A stretch of DNA of 64,000 nucleotides from Hippasteria phrygiana (GCA_037893225.1 JAZGUH010000260.1:124001-188000), one strand, 5' to 3'. Positions 53,964-64,000 are shown, numbered from the stretch's first letter. The notes: generated by a model from the sequence alone, not told the origin. Numbers and translations: made by a program.

Positions 53964-54213
53964 TGTTACGGCCCATTATGTCCGCAGGCCAATTATGTCC
54001 GCTCCATTATGTCCGCAGGCCAATTATGTCCGCCCCATTATGTCCGCAGGCCCATTATGTCCGCAGGTCCATTGTGTCCGCCCCATTATGTCCGCAGGCC
54101 CATATGTCCGCCCCATTGTGTCCGCAAGCCCATTATGTCCGCCCCATTATGTCCGCCCCATTTTGTCCGCAGGCCCATTATGTCCGCCCCATTATGTCCG
54201 GAAGCCCATTATG
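53964..54213 (+). repeat. Tandem array of CATTATGTCCGC units
   Basis: About 15 units of 14-17 bp (CCCATTATGTCCGCAGG and CCCATTATGTCCGC) lie head to tail. The outer edge reads TGTTACGGCCCATTATGTCC. An inverted counterpart lies at 62751-62970. Confidence 0.93.
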
Positions 54214-55294
54214 TGTGGTTTTGTATCAATATTGTGTGTAGTTTTACTGAACAGATATGGAGCTTAAAGCCTTTAATATATTCTGGTACCCTCCATGGAT
54301 GGCCGACTTCACATGCGCTGCAGTCATATTTATATTTCCAGTTTAGCTTATTTTGACCGTTTATGGGTGCAGTCAGAATTAACTTCCGTATTGCAAAATG
54401 TTGCTTCATTAAAGAAATTATATATGTTTGAAATAAAGTAATTGCTAAAGTTATTTGAGCAAAACGTTTACAAAGTCTGTTGCCATACCGCCAAATCTGC
54501 ACAACACATCGGGAAATGCCGCCTTTCGTAGATATTTGGTTTTAGTTTTGCTCGAAAATGAATAATTTTTAATGAGAGTATTTACCAAACGATCCTTCTC
54601 ATTGGTCTGATATGAGGTCCCCCAGTTGCGTAATTACGGTGGGGTGGGGTAAGGTCACGTTCCCCCAGCCGAGGCCTGTGTGCCCCCCCCCCCCCCCCCC
54701 CCACGCCCGCTGGCAATAGAACTTGTGAACCAAAAATATAAGCCTATTGTGTTTTCTCCCTAAAGTGTTCCCAATAAAAAATATCTTTAAAAACAGAATA
54801 GCATTAATTTCTAATATTCCTTCAGTATCATTCCGTGCCAAATCACCTAGAGGTTGCCATGGGTCCAACTCAGGTCAAAGTCGTTTCTGAGATATGACCC
54901 CTTGAAAATTAGTACCCCGCCCCCTTTTTCTCATTCATAGTTGCTTCGGGATAATTACCAGGTTGAATGACATCCAATCTGCAAGAATCTGCTGTCAGAA
55001 ATATTGTACCATGTTTCCATTTCAAGATATGGGCCCCTCAACAGCCTTATTGGAGATGATCAAATAACTTGTTTCCATTTTTCAATATACTTGTGAGGAC
55101 CATGAATGGAACCCTTCTTTTGTTCCCTTTGTTTTGTAACTTTTTCCGAACAGCTCCCATGAGGTTTGTACACGAAATTCTCCCGAGGACTCGGCCCAAG
55201 TCCTCGGTGTCATTGTTATCCCTAATCCCCCATTGTCCTAGGTCCTCTCTCGTATAGCCTAACCCACTCACATATGAGTACATCCACTTGCATG
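54214..55294. other. Intergenic, between array and MITE, no gene seen
   Basis: A C-run at 54685-54702 and ordinary AT-rich sequence. TCCCGAGGACTCGGCC at 55181 with CCTCGG echoes the neighbouring MITE end. Confidence 0.4.
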
Positions 55295-55500
55295 TGTGTG
55301 CACACATACGTTCGAGGACAAGAGGAGAAAGAAAATACAAAGGAACCTTTCTTGTCTTCGGAAGTCGGTCTTTTGTTAAAATCGGTCCTCGGACATAAAA
55401 ATACGTGCTTAGTCTATGGGGTTGGGGTATATTAAATTGACAATAGGAAACACAAAGCATTGTTCCTGGTAGTATAGGGACAGTACGACTGTGTGTATGT
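55295..55500. mobile_element. MITE of the CCGAGGACAA family (copy 3)
   Basis: TTCGAGGACAAGAGGAGAAAG, TGCTTAGTCTATGGGGTTGG and CACAAAGCATTGTTCC match the other copies. Confidence 0.75.
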
Positions 55501-55632
55501 CATACCAGAGAAAACCACTTTTCTGTACCGTCAAATAGAGCTTAATTCATTGTGAAAATAATGAAATGAAATAAAAGATGATTTCTACAGAGTTAAACAG
55601 GAATAACTTACCACCACTATCCACCCAACTCC

Positions 55633-55869
55633 GAGCATGACAAACTAGTTCAAAATGATTTGTTTTTAGTCATTTCAATATTATACAAAATGAATGATGT
55701 TGTGAGACAGAAAAGTTGTATTTTCTGGTTGGATACAATGCACATACATTGTACACATACTGTACACATACCATGTAGTCAATGCATTGCGTACATTACC
55801 ATGGGGACGAGTGCTAATATCTCATATTTAAAAAAATATATTAAAAATAACGACAACGACGACAAAAAG
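55633..55869 (+). repeat. Source-like copy of a 235-bp segment
   Basis: Starts GAGCATGACAAACTAG and ends ACGACGACAAAAAG. It is nearly identical to 57891-58125 in the same orientation, differing mainly in the A-run. Confidence 0.92.
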
Positions 55870-55987
55870 AAAAACAACAATAGCAACGACAGTGAAAATA
55901 ACAATAACAATAACATCAATTAAATATACAGAGGATGTGAGAACCAAGCTATATTTAAATTACAATAAAACACAAATTATTTCTACC

Positions 55988-56259
55988 ATGAAAGAAAAGT
56001 TATTTTTGAGAGCTGATTTTTATCACGGTTTATCAAGTCCCACTGGTGCCATTTGTCTAAAAGTCGTCGCTGGGGGAACCAAACAAAAATTTAAAATAAT
56101 GACGTCATGTTACAGCTTCCCCTTTAAGGATAAAAGGAGAAGCCGTAACATGACGTCATATTTGTTTGCTTCCCTCAGCGACGACTTTAAAACAAATGGC
56201 ATTAGCTCGCTAGACGGGACCTGATAAAAACAGCCCTCAAAAGTAACTTCTTTTTTCAT
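55988..56259. mobile_element. Foldback MITE with TGACGTCA in its arms
   Basis: Arms of about 125 bp pair: ATGAAAGAAAAGTTATTTTTGAG with its inverse, AAAGTCGTCGCTG with CAGCGACGACTTT, ATGACGTCATGTTAC with GTAACATGACGTCAT. The centre is at about 56125. Confidence 0.82.
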
Positions 56260-56870
56260 TTCAAGTTACGTGTAGCACAGGCATACAACCTAATGCAAAG
56301 TCGTGCCGCGAAAAGTGACGTCCTGATGACGTCATCACATGTCACGTGACTTCATCTTAAAGGTGCATTTTTGAAGGGCCCATATCTAGAGGACTGTACG
56401 TCCGATTGCTTTCAAACATGGTATGTTGGTAGGCTAGCATGTGTTATAGATGAAAATTGAGGTGACGTCATGATGACGTCATTATACGATTTTATATGGT
56501 TGTTTAGGTTTTTAACCTTTAAGCCATATCTCATCAACAGAACATGTTAATTTCACAATTCTTTGTCATCAAAAATGTGCTATTTTTGAAACAAACAAAC
56601 ATCAGGGTAGGTCCGATCGTCATAAAAATTGGTGGGCAGGTAGATTTTGTCACTAGTACGCAAAATCTGAAGTGACGTCATCGGCTGATTTTCTATGAAT
56701 TTTAAATATTCGAAATTTCTTTCTCTTAAAATTCTACAAATAATCAAATTTAATCCTATCTTGACACAGGCCAAGACCACGTTGCAAATTTGGTTTTAGA
56801 AGTGCTGTCGTGATGCCGTCATCATGGGTCACGTAACATGATCTTAAAGGTCAAGTTTGAAGTACGAAAT
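56260..56870. other. Region with repeated TGACGTCA-type motifs
   Basis: GTGACGTCCTGATGACGTCAT, GTGACGTCATGATGACGTCAT, GTGACGTCATCGG and TGATGCCGTCATCATGG recur, with TCACGTGACTTCATCTTAAAG and TCACGTAACATGATCTTAAAG nearby. These look like decayed units of a longer repeat. They also match the CREB/ATF consensus. No gene is visible. Confidence 0.6.
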
Positions 56871-57043
56871 TTGGGTCATAAAATAATCTCAGTTCTTAAA
56901 GAACTCATTAAAGACATAAACCTTGTGATCAACTTTTATGCTGAATAAGAAAAACAATACTGAAAAGCCATACCTCTGTTTACAAGAGACGCATAACCTC
57001 TAGTTATTATTATTACTATTACATGTAGGCCCCCTACTACTAG

Positions 57044-57067
57044 TAGTAGTAGTAGTAGTAGTAGTAT
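57044..57067. repeat. (TAG)n microsatellite
   Basis: About eight TAG units follow CTACTACTAG. Confidence 0.85.
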
Positions 57068-57550
57068 TCATTACAGTTTTTGTTTAATTTGAGGCATTAA
57101 GAAAATAATGCTTTATGATGACTATTCAGTAATCTTGCCTTTTTTGGTAATATATTTTTTTACAATTTTACTATATTACTTTCTTGGTTTATCTAAGCTT
57201 TACTTCATTTGCTGGTGTTTGAAAAAAACAAATGTTATTGAATAGAATCGAAACTGTACCAACATTGTCTATGTAAAACAAATTATTAAAATTAGAAAGG
57301 AATATGAACATTCAGGTCTTTGTAGTTTTAGGTCATTTCAAAAAAAAAATCTTGGCAAGAGGTATTCTCATCAGAAAAATTATCAGATGAAGATTGAATT
57401 TCTGGCTCCGGTTTAACTCGTGTGGGAGCTGGACTTGTGATGCCTCTTGAATCTGCGGTGCAAAACTGTATGCTTGTGTAGTAAACGGACGTGTGACAGA
57501 CCTGGTACAGGAAGAGGCTCAGGCAAATCTATGGTGGCCCTTAAGGGACA

Positions 57551-57780
57551 TCGGAAATCGTGAATATTGACGTCAATATTCACGACAAAATTTCACGACT
57601 TGCCGTAAATCGTGAATATTCACGTCAATATTCGCGACAAAAATTTCACGTCCCGCTCTCCGCTCGCAAAAATTCACGTCAAAAAATTCACGTTCCGCTC
57701 TCGGGCCACAAATATTCACGTCAATATTCGCGTCAAAAAATGTACGTCCCGCACTCCGGTCGGAAATATTCAAGCAGTCG
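57551..57780. repeat. Imperfect tandem repeat with ATTCACGTCAATATTC
   Basis: GAATATTCACGTCAATATTCG, CACGTCCCGCTCTC, ATTCACGTCAAAAAATTCACG and ATATTCACGTCAATATTCGCG recur at roughly 45-60 bp steps. Confidence 0.75.
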
Positions 57781-57853
57781 ATGTGTGCGTGCGAACTCAG
57801 TCGCGAACTAAAAAAAACTTGAACGCATGCAGCAAAGGGAGCTGCATAAGCTC

Positions 57854-58160
57854 AGCAGATTCTGGAAAAAAATTTCTGTAAATCTTCTACGAGCATGACA
57901 AACTAGTTCAAAATGATTTGTTTTTAGTCATTTCAATATTATAGAAAATGAATGATGTTGTGAGACAGAAAAGTTGTATTTTCTGGTTGATACAATGCAC
58001 ATACATTGTACACATACTGTACACATACCATGTAGTCAATGCATTGCGTACATTACCATGGGGACGAGTGCTAATATCTCATATTAAAAAAAAAAAAAAA
58101 AAATATCGACAACGACGACAAAAAGCAGATTCTGGAAAAAATATTCTGTAAATCTTCTAC
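57854..58160 (+). repeat. Copied 235-bp segment between 37-bp direct repeats
   Basis: The second copy (57891-58125) is flanked by AGCAGATTCTGG...AATCTTCTAC at 57854-57890 and again at 58124-58160, identical at 35 of 37 positions. These direct repeats are absent around the first copy. Confidence 0.92.
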
Positions 58161-58739
58161 AAAACTCAGTTTTTTAGGTTACGTTTTTCCACAGACCAGT
58201 TAGCACACTTGAGTATACACGAACAAATTATTTTATCTTTCCATTTTTCATAAAATAAGTGTTTAAAATGAGATATTATTTTATTAATTGGTTTCAGAAA
58301 ATATTATATTTTCTGAAAAGGAAGTACCTTTCACTATTAAAGAAAATTTACCTCGCATTTTTCGACTTTTTCCCAATTTTCTTTGAAAATCTGAAAGATT
58401 ATACCCTGGGCACACTCTATTTTGGAAAAGGCTAATTCGGCCCACTAATTAGTACCCGAATGATTCTGATCAATGACATCAATCTCAGTAATGATTACTT
58501 TTAAACATCGTCTATAGGTTACACAAGAGACACCGAGTACAAAATGCCCAACCGTGACGAGAAATCGCCACCGATGCATCTTGTGTCAGTCAGATAAACA
58601 CCCCCTAGTCCTACCTGCTAATGAAATGTTACGACATGATACACACATTAAAAAAAAATGGACATTATCAATTATGGTGCCCTAGCTATTTAATGCGTCT
58701 TAACTCAAAAGTTCAAATGAAATTCTCACCGGTTTCTTG

Positions 58740-60765
58740 TTAAAGTGCTGCATCGGTATAACAGTTTTAACGAAGAAGTTGTTAAAAACGATTTGTATTC
58801 TATTGACTGGGGCTGTGTGTTTAACGCTCATGATGTTAACATGACTTTAGAAATTGTTGATAAAATCTTTGGCCAAATATGCAATAAGCATGCTCCCTTC
58901 AGAACCAAACGTGTCAACAAATCCAAAACACCCTGGATGAATCAAGACATCATCGGGCTTATTCAAGAAAGGGATCGCTTGAAAAAAATGGCTATTGTCA
59001 CTAACCAACCAAATTGTTGGAAAAGGTACAAACGTCTACGTAATCAAATTAATGTTAAAATAAGGCAGGCTAAGAAAGACTACCTTCATGATGCAATTAA
59101 GTCTAGCCATAACGATAGTGCCCAAGTATGGAAACACCTTAAACATTATGCCTGCATACCTACCAAAAATAGAAACTGCGAGATAAATTGCATCCGTAAC
59201 AACAATGTTGAAATTTCTAAGCCATGTAAAATTGTTGAAATTCTAAATGACTATTTTGCTAGTATAGGACTTAACTTGCTTCACAAATCTCAGCAGATGC
59301 TGCAGGTGAAGCAAGTTCCACCTGAAGTCGCAGCAGCGAAACTTTTTGTTTAAAACCTGTTTCCAAAACCTTTGTACTAAAGCAGCTAAATGGTATTTTA
59401 GAACATAAAGCCACAGGGTGTGATAATTGTCCAGCTAAACTAATCAAACTTGCTGTTCCAGCCATCACCAAGCCTATCACGCATATTATTAATCTATCTA
59501 TTAACTCATGTACATTTCCTGATGCGTGGAAAAAAGCCAAGATAACACCGAGACATAAAGGAGGTGACAGAGAAGACTTAAACAACTATAGACCCATATC
59601 CGTTCTTCCAATATTGTCAAAGATTCTTGAAAGAGCTGTCTTTGATCAATTCTATAATCACCTGAATGCTCACCAGATTCTTAATAAATTTCAATCTGGT
59701 TTCAGGTCCTTACACTCCACATATACAGCTTTAATCAATGTTACGGATGACTGGTTAACGAGTATTGACAAGGGCGAAATAATTGGTGTTGTGACGCTTG
59801 ATCTTAAAAAGCATTTGACACTGTGGATCACAACATTTTGATAGAAAAACTAACAACTTCTGGAGTTGATGAGACTGGTATTAAGTGGTTCAGGAGCTAT
59901 TTATATGGTCGATTCCACTATACCACGTTAAATGGAAATGACTCAAAATGTGCCTCTGTCAAATGTGGAATTCCGCAAGGTTCAATTATCGGCCCTTTAA
60001 TGTTTATTTTATATATTAATGATTTACCTAATAATCTAAACTACTGTAAAACGAGTATGTATGCTGACGACACTATTCTACACTCTGCCGGCAGTGATGT
60101 ACGAAACCAAGACTGCGCAGTTTGCCAAATGATTGTATTAACAATAACATAAATGGAACCAGTCTAAAACGTGTCCAGAATTGTAAACATCTCGGTGTCA
60201 TACTTGATGAAAATTTATCGTGGAATAATCAGTATGAGCATGTAACGAATAAGGTACTTAGAGGACTTCATGTGATAAAGAAGGCTAAAAATGTCATCCC
60301 TATACTAAAACATGTAATTTACTGTATAATGCAATTATTAGACCTCACTTTGACTATTGTGATGTTGTTTGGAGTAACTGTGGCAACACGCTGAAAAACA
60401 AGTTGCAAAAACTCCAAAACAGAGGTGCTCGACTTGTACAAAACGCTACATGGAATACCCCAAGCAATGTCATCTTAAATAAACTGAACTGGACTACTCT
60501 TGAGAGCCGAAGAAACCACCATGAAGCAATTTTAATGTATACAATAATGAATCAATGTGCTCCTAAATATCTTACCGAGAAATTCAAATATATGAAGGTT
60601 GGATATAATCTTAGAAGAAGCAATCTCGCAGTGTGTGTACCTAAGCCAAGAACAGAATCTTTAAAGAGAACAGTTCATTACAGAGGTGCCTTAGTGTGGA
60701 ACTCCTTGAGCAATAACACTCAATCTGCAGTAAACATTAAATATTTTAAGGCTAAACTATAAAAC
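58740..60765 (+). pseudogene. CR1/L2-type non-LTR retrotransposon, truncated and frame-broken
   Basis: Three frames together give an ORF2 lacking its endonuclease. 58745-59350 encodes the region between endonuclease and RT (KHAPFRTKRVNKSKTPWMN, then RDRLKK). After a frame change, 59351-59815 holds NNYRPISVLPILSK and SGFRSLHSTYTALI. A one-base loss at about 59808 breaks DLKKAFDTVDHNIL. 59823-60100 carries GIPQGSIIGPLMFILYINDLP and the catalytic YADDT. Sequence is missing after 60100. 60122-60765 encodes the C-terminal region (LGVILDENLSW, HFDYCDVVWS on another frame, LQNRGARLV, LVWNSL). It cannot encode a working enzyme. The clade is assigned by style only. Confidence 0.88.
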
Positions 60766-61080
60766 TGACTTCTTGTCACAAGATAATTTTATCTGTAATT
60801 TATTTTTAGGTTTCTTATTTGCTTTTAATTTAATTGTCCCTTTATTCTATTTTAACCATATAATTCTTTTAGTTTGGTTTATATATTTATTATTTGATTA
60901 TAATTATGTTACCTATTCTATTATTTATCATTTTTATATCTTAATTTATTTTATTATATTATTGTCCTTTTGTCTTAGTTTGTATATCTGTGGTTATATG
61001 TGTATTTTATATGACCCTTCTTTGTTGTTGTTAATGTATTTTATGTTTTTTGCTTGCACATTGTTTATATCTTACAGTGA
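60766..61080. other. AT-rich tail behind the broken retrotransposon
   Basis: Very AT-rich sequence with many TTTAT and ATTAT runs follows the retrotransposon stop codon. It is probably its 3' UTR or old flanking DNA. No gene is visible. Confidence 0.5.
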
Positions 61081-61084
61081 GATA

Positions 61085-61480
61085 CATCGTACGGGGCTCG
61101 TGAGGGACTCGCACGGACATCGTAAGATACTCGTACGATAATCTTGGAAATAGTACGGGTGCCGTACGATTTGAGGGGCCCGAAATTTCGTCCCAAAATC
61201 GTACGGCATCCGTACGAATGCTGCGGGGCCCGTGTGGTGCCCGTGTGATGCTGTCTACGACGCGTCTACGGGCTTAAGGCCAGTACAAATTTCTACGACA
61301 CATCGGGAACTTTTAACTCCGCGCTAAAAGCTCCTGATGCGACCTACGGCGAGGAAAGAACGCCAAGGCGCCCGCAGGATAGCCACGGCACCCTTGCGGA
61401 CGCCGTGAGATTTTGCCAATTTCCCACAAAATTTGGGCCCGTACGGGCGTCTTATCCCGAATCGGTGGATATGTGACCGA
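61085..61480. other. GC-rich stretch with repeated CGTACG
   Basis: ATCGTACGGGGC, CTCGTACGATAAT, GCCGTACGATTTG and ATCGTACGGCATCCGTACG occur within 150 bp, followed by GGGGCCCGTGTGG. Composition differs sharply from the AT-rich DNA before it. It is probably a repeat; no gene is recognised. Confidence 0.55.
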
Positions 61481-61938
61481 GGCATTACCATGGTCGTCCT
61501 CATGGGCGTAAATCCCTGGGTAAATATCCACCCCCCCCCCCCCCCCCCACTTTTAGCCGGGGGCATGGCACATAGAATCACCCCCTCACACAAATTTTCC
61601 TGTACCATAAAAAACATATGCGTATTTTGCGACACAATTTGCAAAACATAAACTCATGTGATAAATCTCTTTTATCGTAGGCTGCACAATCATGTTTATA
61701 CCTGCACATGTACATTATGGTGTACGTTTTTGAAGACCGCCCTCCAAGTTTGTGATAATCTTGCCCATAGGACTACCAAGCCAATTACAAAATGAAGGTT
61801 TTGTAGACGATTTGAGAAGATGAAAGAAAAACTTACTTTTTTCAAAAAAATTTCTTGCAACGGATTTCGAAAGTTATATTATATTTCAATAAAAATTAAA
61901 ATAAAGTTTTGTATTGGTTGCTTTCTCGCCTCTAACGC

Positions 61939-62154
61939 TAGTCTTGGTTCCAAGACGTTACTGTCTGATACTTGTCATCAACAGAGGGCGCAATTTACAG
62001 GCTGTCACCAGCGGGCGAGCGCGCGATCAATCGATTCTTGTCAGAGCGCGTAATATATACAACATTATCGAATACAATCAGAATCGATTTACTGAGAAAC
62101 AGCGCCTTCGTTCGGAAGGAAAAAAGGAACACGAAGGTCTTGGAACCAAGACTA
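61939..62154. mobile_element. Mutator-like MITE with 9-bp duplication
   Basis: The ends TAGTCTTGGTTCCAAGAC and GTCTTGGAACCAAGACTA are inverse copies. The 9-bp sequence CTCTAACGC flanks both sides perfectly (61930-61938, 62155-62163). A 9-bp duplication is typical of Mutator-like elements. A related end is present at 50679-50695. Confidence 0.8.
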
Positions 62155-62230
62155 CTCTAACGCATATAGCGGATCCACCCTTGGTAACAATTATTGTCAG
62201 GTCGGACATAATTCGACATTTGTATAGGCT

Positions 62231-62523
62231 TCCCGCACATTTACAAACTTTTTTCGTTCAAATTCCTAAACGGTTAACTTCAATTTTGTGTCAACAATTC
62301 ATGACCTTGCATATCTCGTTAACTGCGGAAGACGAAATTGAATTGTCTTTCAGGGAAAAATGTATGGCAAATCTATGAAATTGTTTGGACAAAGTGCGAA
62401 CATGAGCGATCGCGACCAAAGACGAAATTGAACATGGGATATGCAAAGTCAGGAATTTTCGAGACAAAATTGAAGTTAACCGTTTTGGAATTTGAATGAA
62501 AAAAGTTTTAAAATGTGCAGGAA
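62231..62523. mobile_element. Foldback MITE with CGCACATTTxxAAAC ends
   Basis: CTAAACGGTTAACTTCAATTTTGT pairs with its inverse near 62464-62486. AAAGACGAAATTGAA and GACCTTGCATATC with GATATGCAAAGTC face each other further inside. Confidence 0.78.
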
Positions 62524-62750
62524 ACCATTATTTGATAACTGAACTAGGGATTTCGTTCCGGTCAATGTCTTATTAAAGAAAGAAGGAATATTTAAAATTA
62601 AGAAATTAAAACATCTCAGAGAGAACAATCTTCAAAGAGCACGGACAGTATAATCGTAAACTAAACAAATGAAACATAAAATATCTACCATTATACTTAG
62701 GCCTACTTGTGCATGAAAATTAAGGACTAATACTCCGGAGTTAAGGGTGC

Positions 62751-62970
62751 AGACATAATGGGCATGCGGACACAATGGGGCGGACATAATGGGCCTGTGG
62801 ACATAATGGGGCGGACATAATGGGCCTGCGGACATAATGGGGTGGACATAATGGGCCTGCGGGCATAATGGGGCGGACATAATGGGCCTGCGGACATAAT
62901 GGGGCGGACATAATGGACCTGAAGAAGCGTGCGGACATAATGGGCCATGTGGACATAATGGGAGGTAACA
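62751..62970 (-). repeat. Inverted counterpart of the CATTATGTCCGC array
   Basis: On the minus strand the same 14-17 bp units occur, and the outer edge reads TGTTACCTCCCATTATGTCC, matching the edge of the other array including the TGTTAC outside the units. Confidence 0.93.
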
Positions 62971-63349
62971 GACGTGAGTCAATAGAGTCCAGGCTACAAG
63001 GATGCTTGTTTGCAGAACCGACGAGGCATTTTAATTAAAATAGAGCTGGCATTATGGCATCAGTTTAATAAAACAAAAATACAGTTGAATAAACAAAATC
63101 ATTGAAAATCAAGAAATAGCAACCATAACCTTCTTCTAATTAGTATACTTTATGGAAATAAGCATATCGATCATGCTAGTGTTGTTGTAAGACATTGTGT
63201 GAAGACAAGTTGAACTCGGTATTTTATGATTTAAAAATATACTGTTCGTGGCTTTTACTCCTTCTAAATATTGTCTTTTTAACATGTTTTATTGTAACGA
63301 AAAAAACAAATTTTTCTATTTTTGGCATCTGCAACCCTCCAACGGGGCT
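62971..63349. other. Intergenic AT-rich DNA before the Kazal 3' end
   Basis: No ORF with recognisable content on either strand. The Kazal transcript is expected to end near its right border. Confidence 0.4.
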
Positions 63350-63355
63350 TTTATT
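63350..63355 (-). promoter_or_regulatory. Candidate poly(A) signal of the Kazal gene
   Basis: The plus strand reads TTTATT, which is AATAAA on the minus strand, about 415 nt after the Kazal stop codon. If used, the 3' UTR contains the 62-bp palindrome at 63521-63582. Inferred from motif only. Confidence 0.35.
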
Positions 63356-63501
63356 CACGGTTGCTCTCATGCTTCTAACGCACAAAAAGATATGCCCAAA
63401 TTATTGTCGGGCCGCTAATAATTTTGACATTAATTTGTAAAGTAAATAGTCGATACCTAAACGAAGAATTTCCCGTTCGATGTCTCATTCAAAAGTTGAA
63501 C

Positions 63502-63525
63502 AATTTTTGTATCAATACAAAAATT
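63502..63525. repeat. Second short inverted repeat overlapping the palindrome
   Basis: Eleven-base arms AATTTTTGTAT and ATACAAAAATT are separated by CA. It overlaps the left end of the 62-bp palindrome, so two alternative hairpins compete for the same bases. Confidence 0.85.
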
Positions 63526-63582
63526 CGAGTTGTATTGCTATTTTGTAGCAATTGCTACAAAATAGCAATACAACTCGAATTT
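63521..63582. repeat. Perfect 62-bp palindrome without spacer
   Basis: The sequence from 63521 to 63551 is the exact reverse complement of 63552 to 63582, with the centre at GCAATTGC. As RNA it would fold into a 31-bp stem with no unpaired spacer. It lies in the presumed 3' UTR of the Kazal gene. Confidence 0.95.
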
Positions 63583-63768
63583 AATACGGACAGTATATCT
63601 TTAATGCAAATTGCTGTTTCAAATTAGTTTAACGATAATCATGGGAGTTATTGGCCTTGGTTTTGTTTAGACTTAAGTTATTCAGACTGGTAGAGATATC
63701 CGGCTGTCATCTACATTGACCCCGGGACAATTGGGGACACGAAGGGGTACCCACTCTCATGTAGTTCG

Positions 63769-63960
63769 TTACACGGTGATCTTGGACTGTGGGTCTCTCC
63801 CGTGGCAAGACTCAAACTCGACGTTTTCCGGGAGCTTTCCCGCTTTGATTGCGCCGCACAGGAGGCAGAGGTTGCCGAATGTACGCCCGTCACTGGTGCA
63901 TTTCGGATCCAGAATTTTTGTACACGATGGGGGATTCATATCCTTGCAAATTTCGGGATG
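63769..63960 (-). CDS. Kazal-type serine protease inhibitor, last exon (gene continues past right edge)
   Basis: Read on the minus strand, a pyrimidine-rich stretch ending tatacag precedes 63 codons and a TAA stop. Six cysteines at residues 5, 13, 21, 32, 35 and 52 follow the Kazal spacing exactly: 7 residues between the second and third, 10 between third and fourth, 2 between fourth and fifth. CTKILDPKC and SDGRTFGNLC match the reactive loop and core strand of this family (compare pancreatic secretory trypsin inhibitors). The residue two after the second Cys, the usual P1 site, is Lys15, which suggests inhibition of trypsin-like proteases. The exon is 192 nt and starts in phase 0. The upstream exons, including any signal peptide or further Kazal domains, lie beyond 64000. 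The domain is complete, so this is a real coding exon rather than a chance ORF. Confidence 0.87.
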   Translation of the reverse strand, partial: HPEICKDMNPPSCTKILDPKCTSDGRTFGNLCLLCGAIKAGKLPENVEFESCHGRDPQSKITV

Positions 63961-64000
63961 CTGTATATAAAATCAGAGAACAAAATCAGAACCGTAGAGA

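Noticed and set aside
53887..54356. ORFs with PLCPQAHYVRPIMSAG-type repeats
   Set aside because: They come from the CATTATGTCCGC minisatellite and appear in three frames at once; the same applies to the minus ORFs at 62632-62982.
55633..58125. Pair of 235-bp LTRs of a small LTR retrotransposon
   Set aside because: The segments do not begin TG or end CA, there is no primer-binding site, and only the second copy has flanking direct repeats.

Overview
This is intron-rich metazoan DNA, AT-leaning and densely packed with decayed transposable elements. The gene style (17 short exons spread over about 40 kb with GT-AG introns), a Penelope-like element with a GIY-YIG endonuclease, tRNA-derived SINEs, many TTAA-flanked and hAT-like miniature elements and scattered ACATGTAC motifs suggest a marine invertebrate. 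I lean towards an echinoderm or related deuterostome, but that is inference and the window alone does not prove it.

Layout. Positions 2019-41740 (+) hold the 3' part of one large gene for an ER protein-disulfide isomerase of the PDIA5 (PDIR) type. The 17 exons I could place join without a break into 612 codons. They encode five consecutive thioredoxin modules, each with a CGHC active site, separated by proline-rich linkers and ending in the ER-retention signal KEEL. The start of the gene lies upstream of the window. Its introns carry the Penelope-like element (36110-38607), a 2.7 kb DNA element (11689-14364), a Tigger-like element (39719-41051), a Harbinger-like element with a broken Myb/SANT ORF (25668-26798), RTE and CR1 fragments, SINEs and many foldback elements. 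Two features of the gene are unusual: a 13-nt microexon (35519-35531), and a 52-bp tandem array at 32997-33281 that copies an exon end together with its splice donor.

From 41741 to about 63300 I find no convincing host gene. The stretch is a mosaic of DNA transposons, inverted duplications, poly-C tracts, a broken CR1/L2-type retrotransposon (58740-60765), two inverted minisatellite arrays (53964-54213 and 62751-62970), and a 235-bp copied segment inserted between 37-bp direct repeats (57854-58160). At the right edge, on the minus strand (63769-63960), lies the last exon of a secreted-type Kazal serine-protease-inhibitor gene that continues beyond the window. A perfect 62-bp palindrome sits in its presumed 3' UTR. 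The PDI gene and the Kazal gene are convergent; nothing in the sequence links them functionally.
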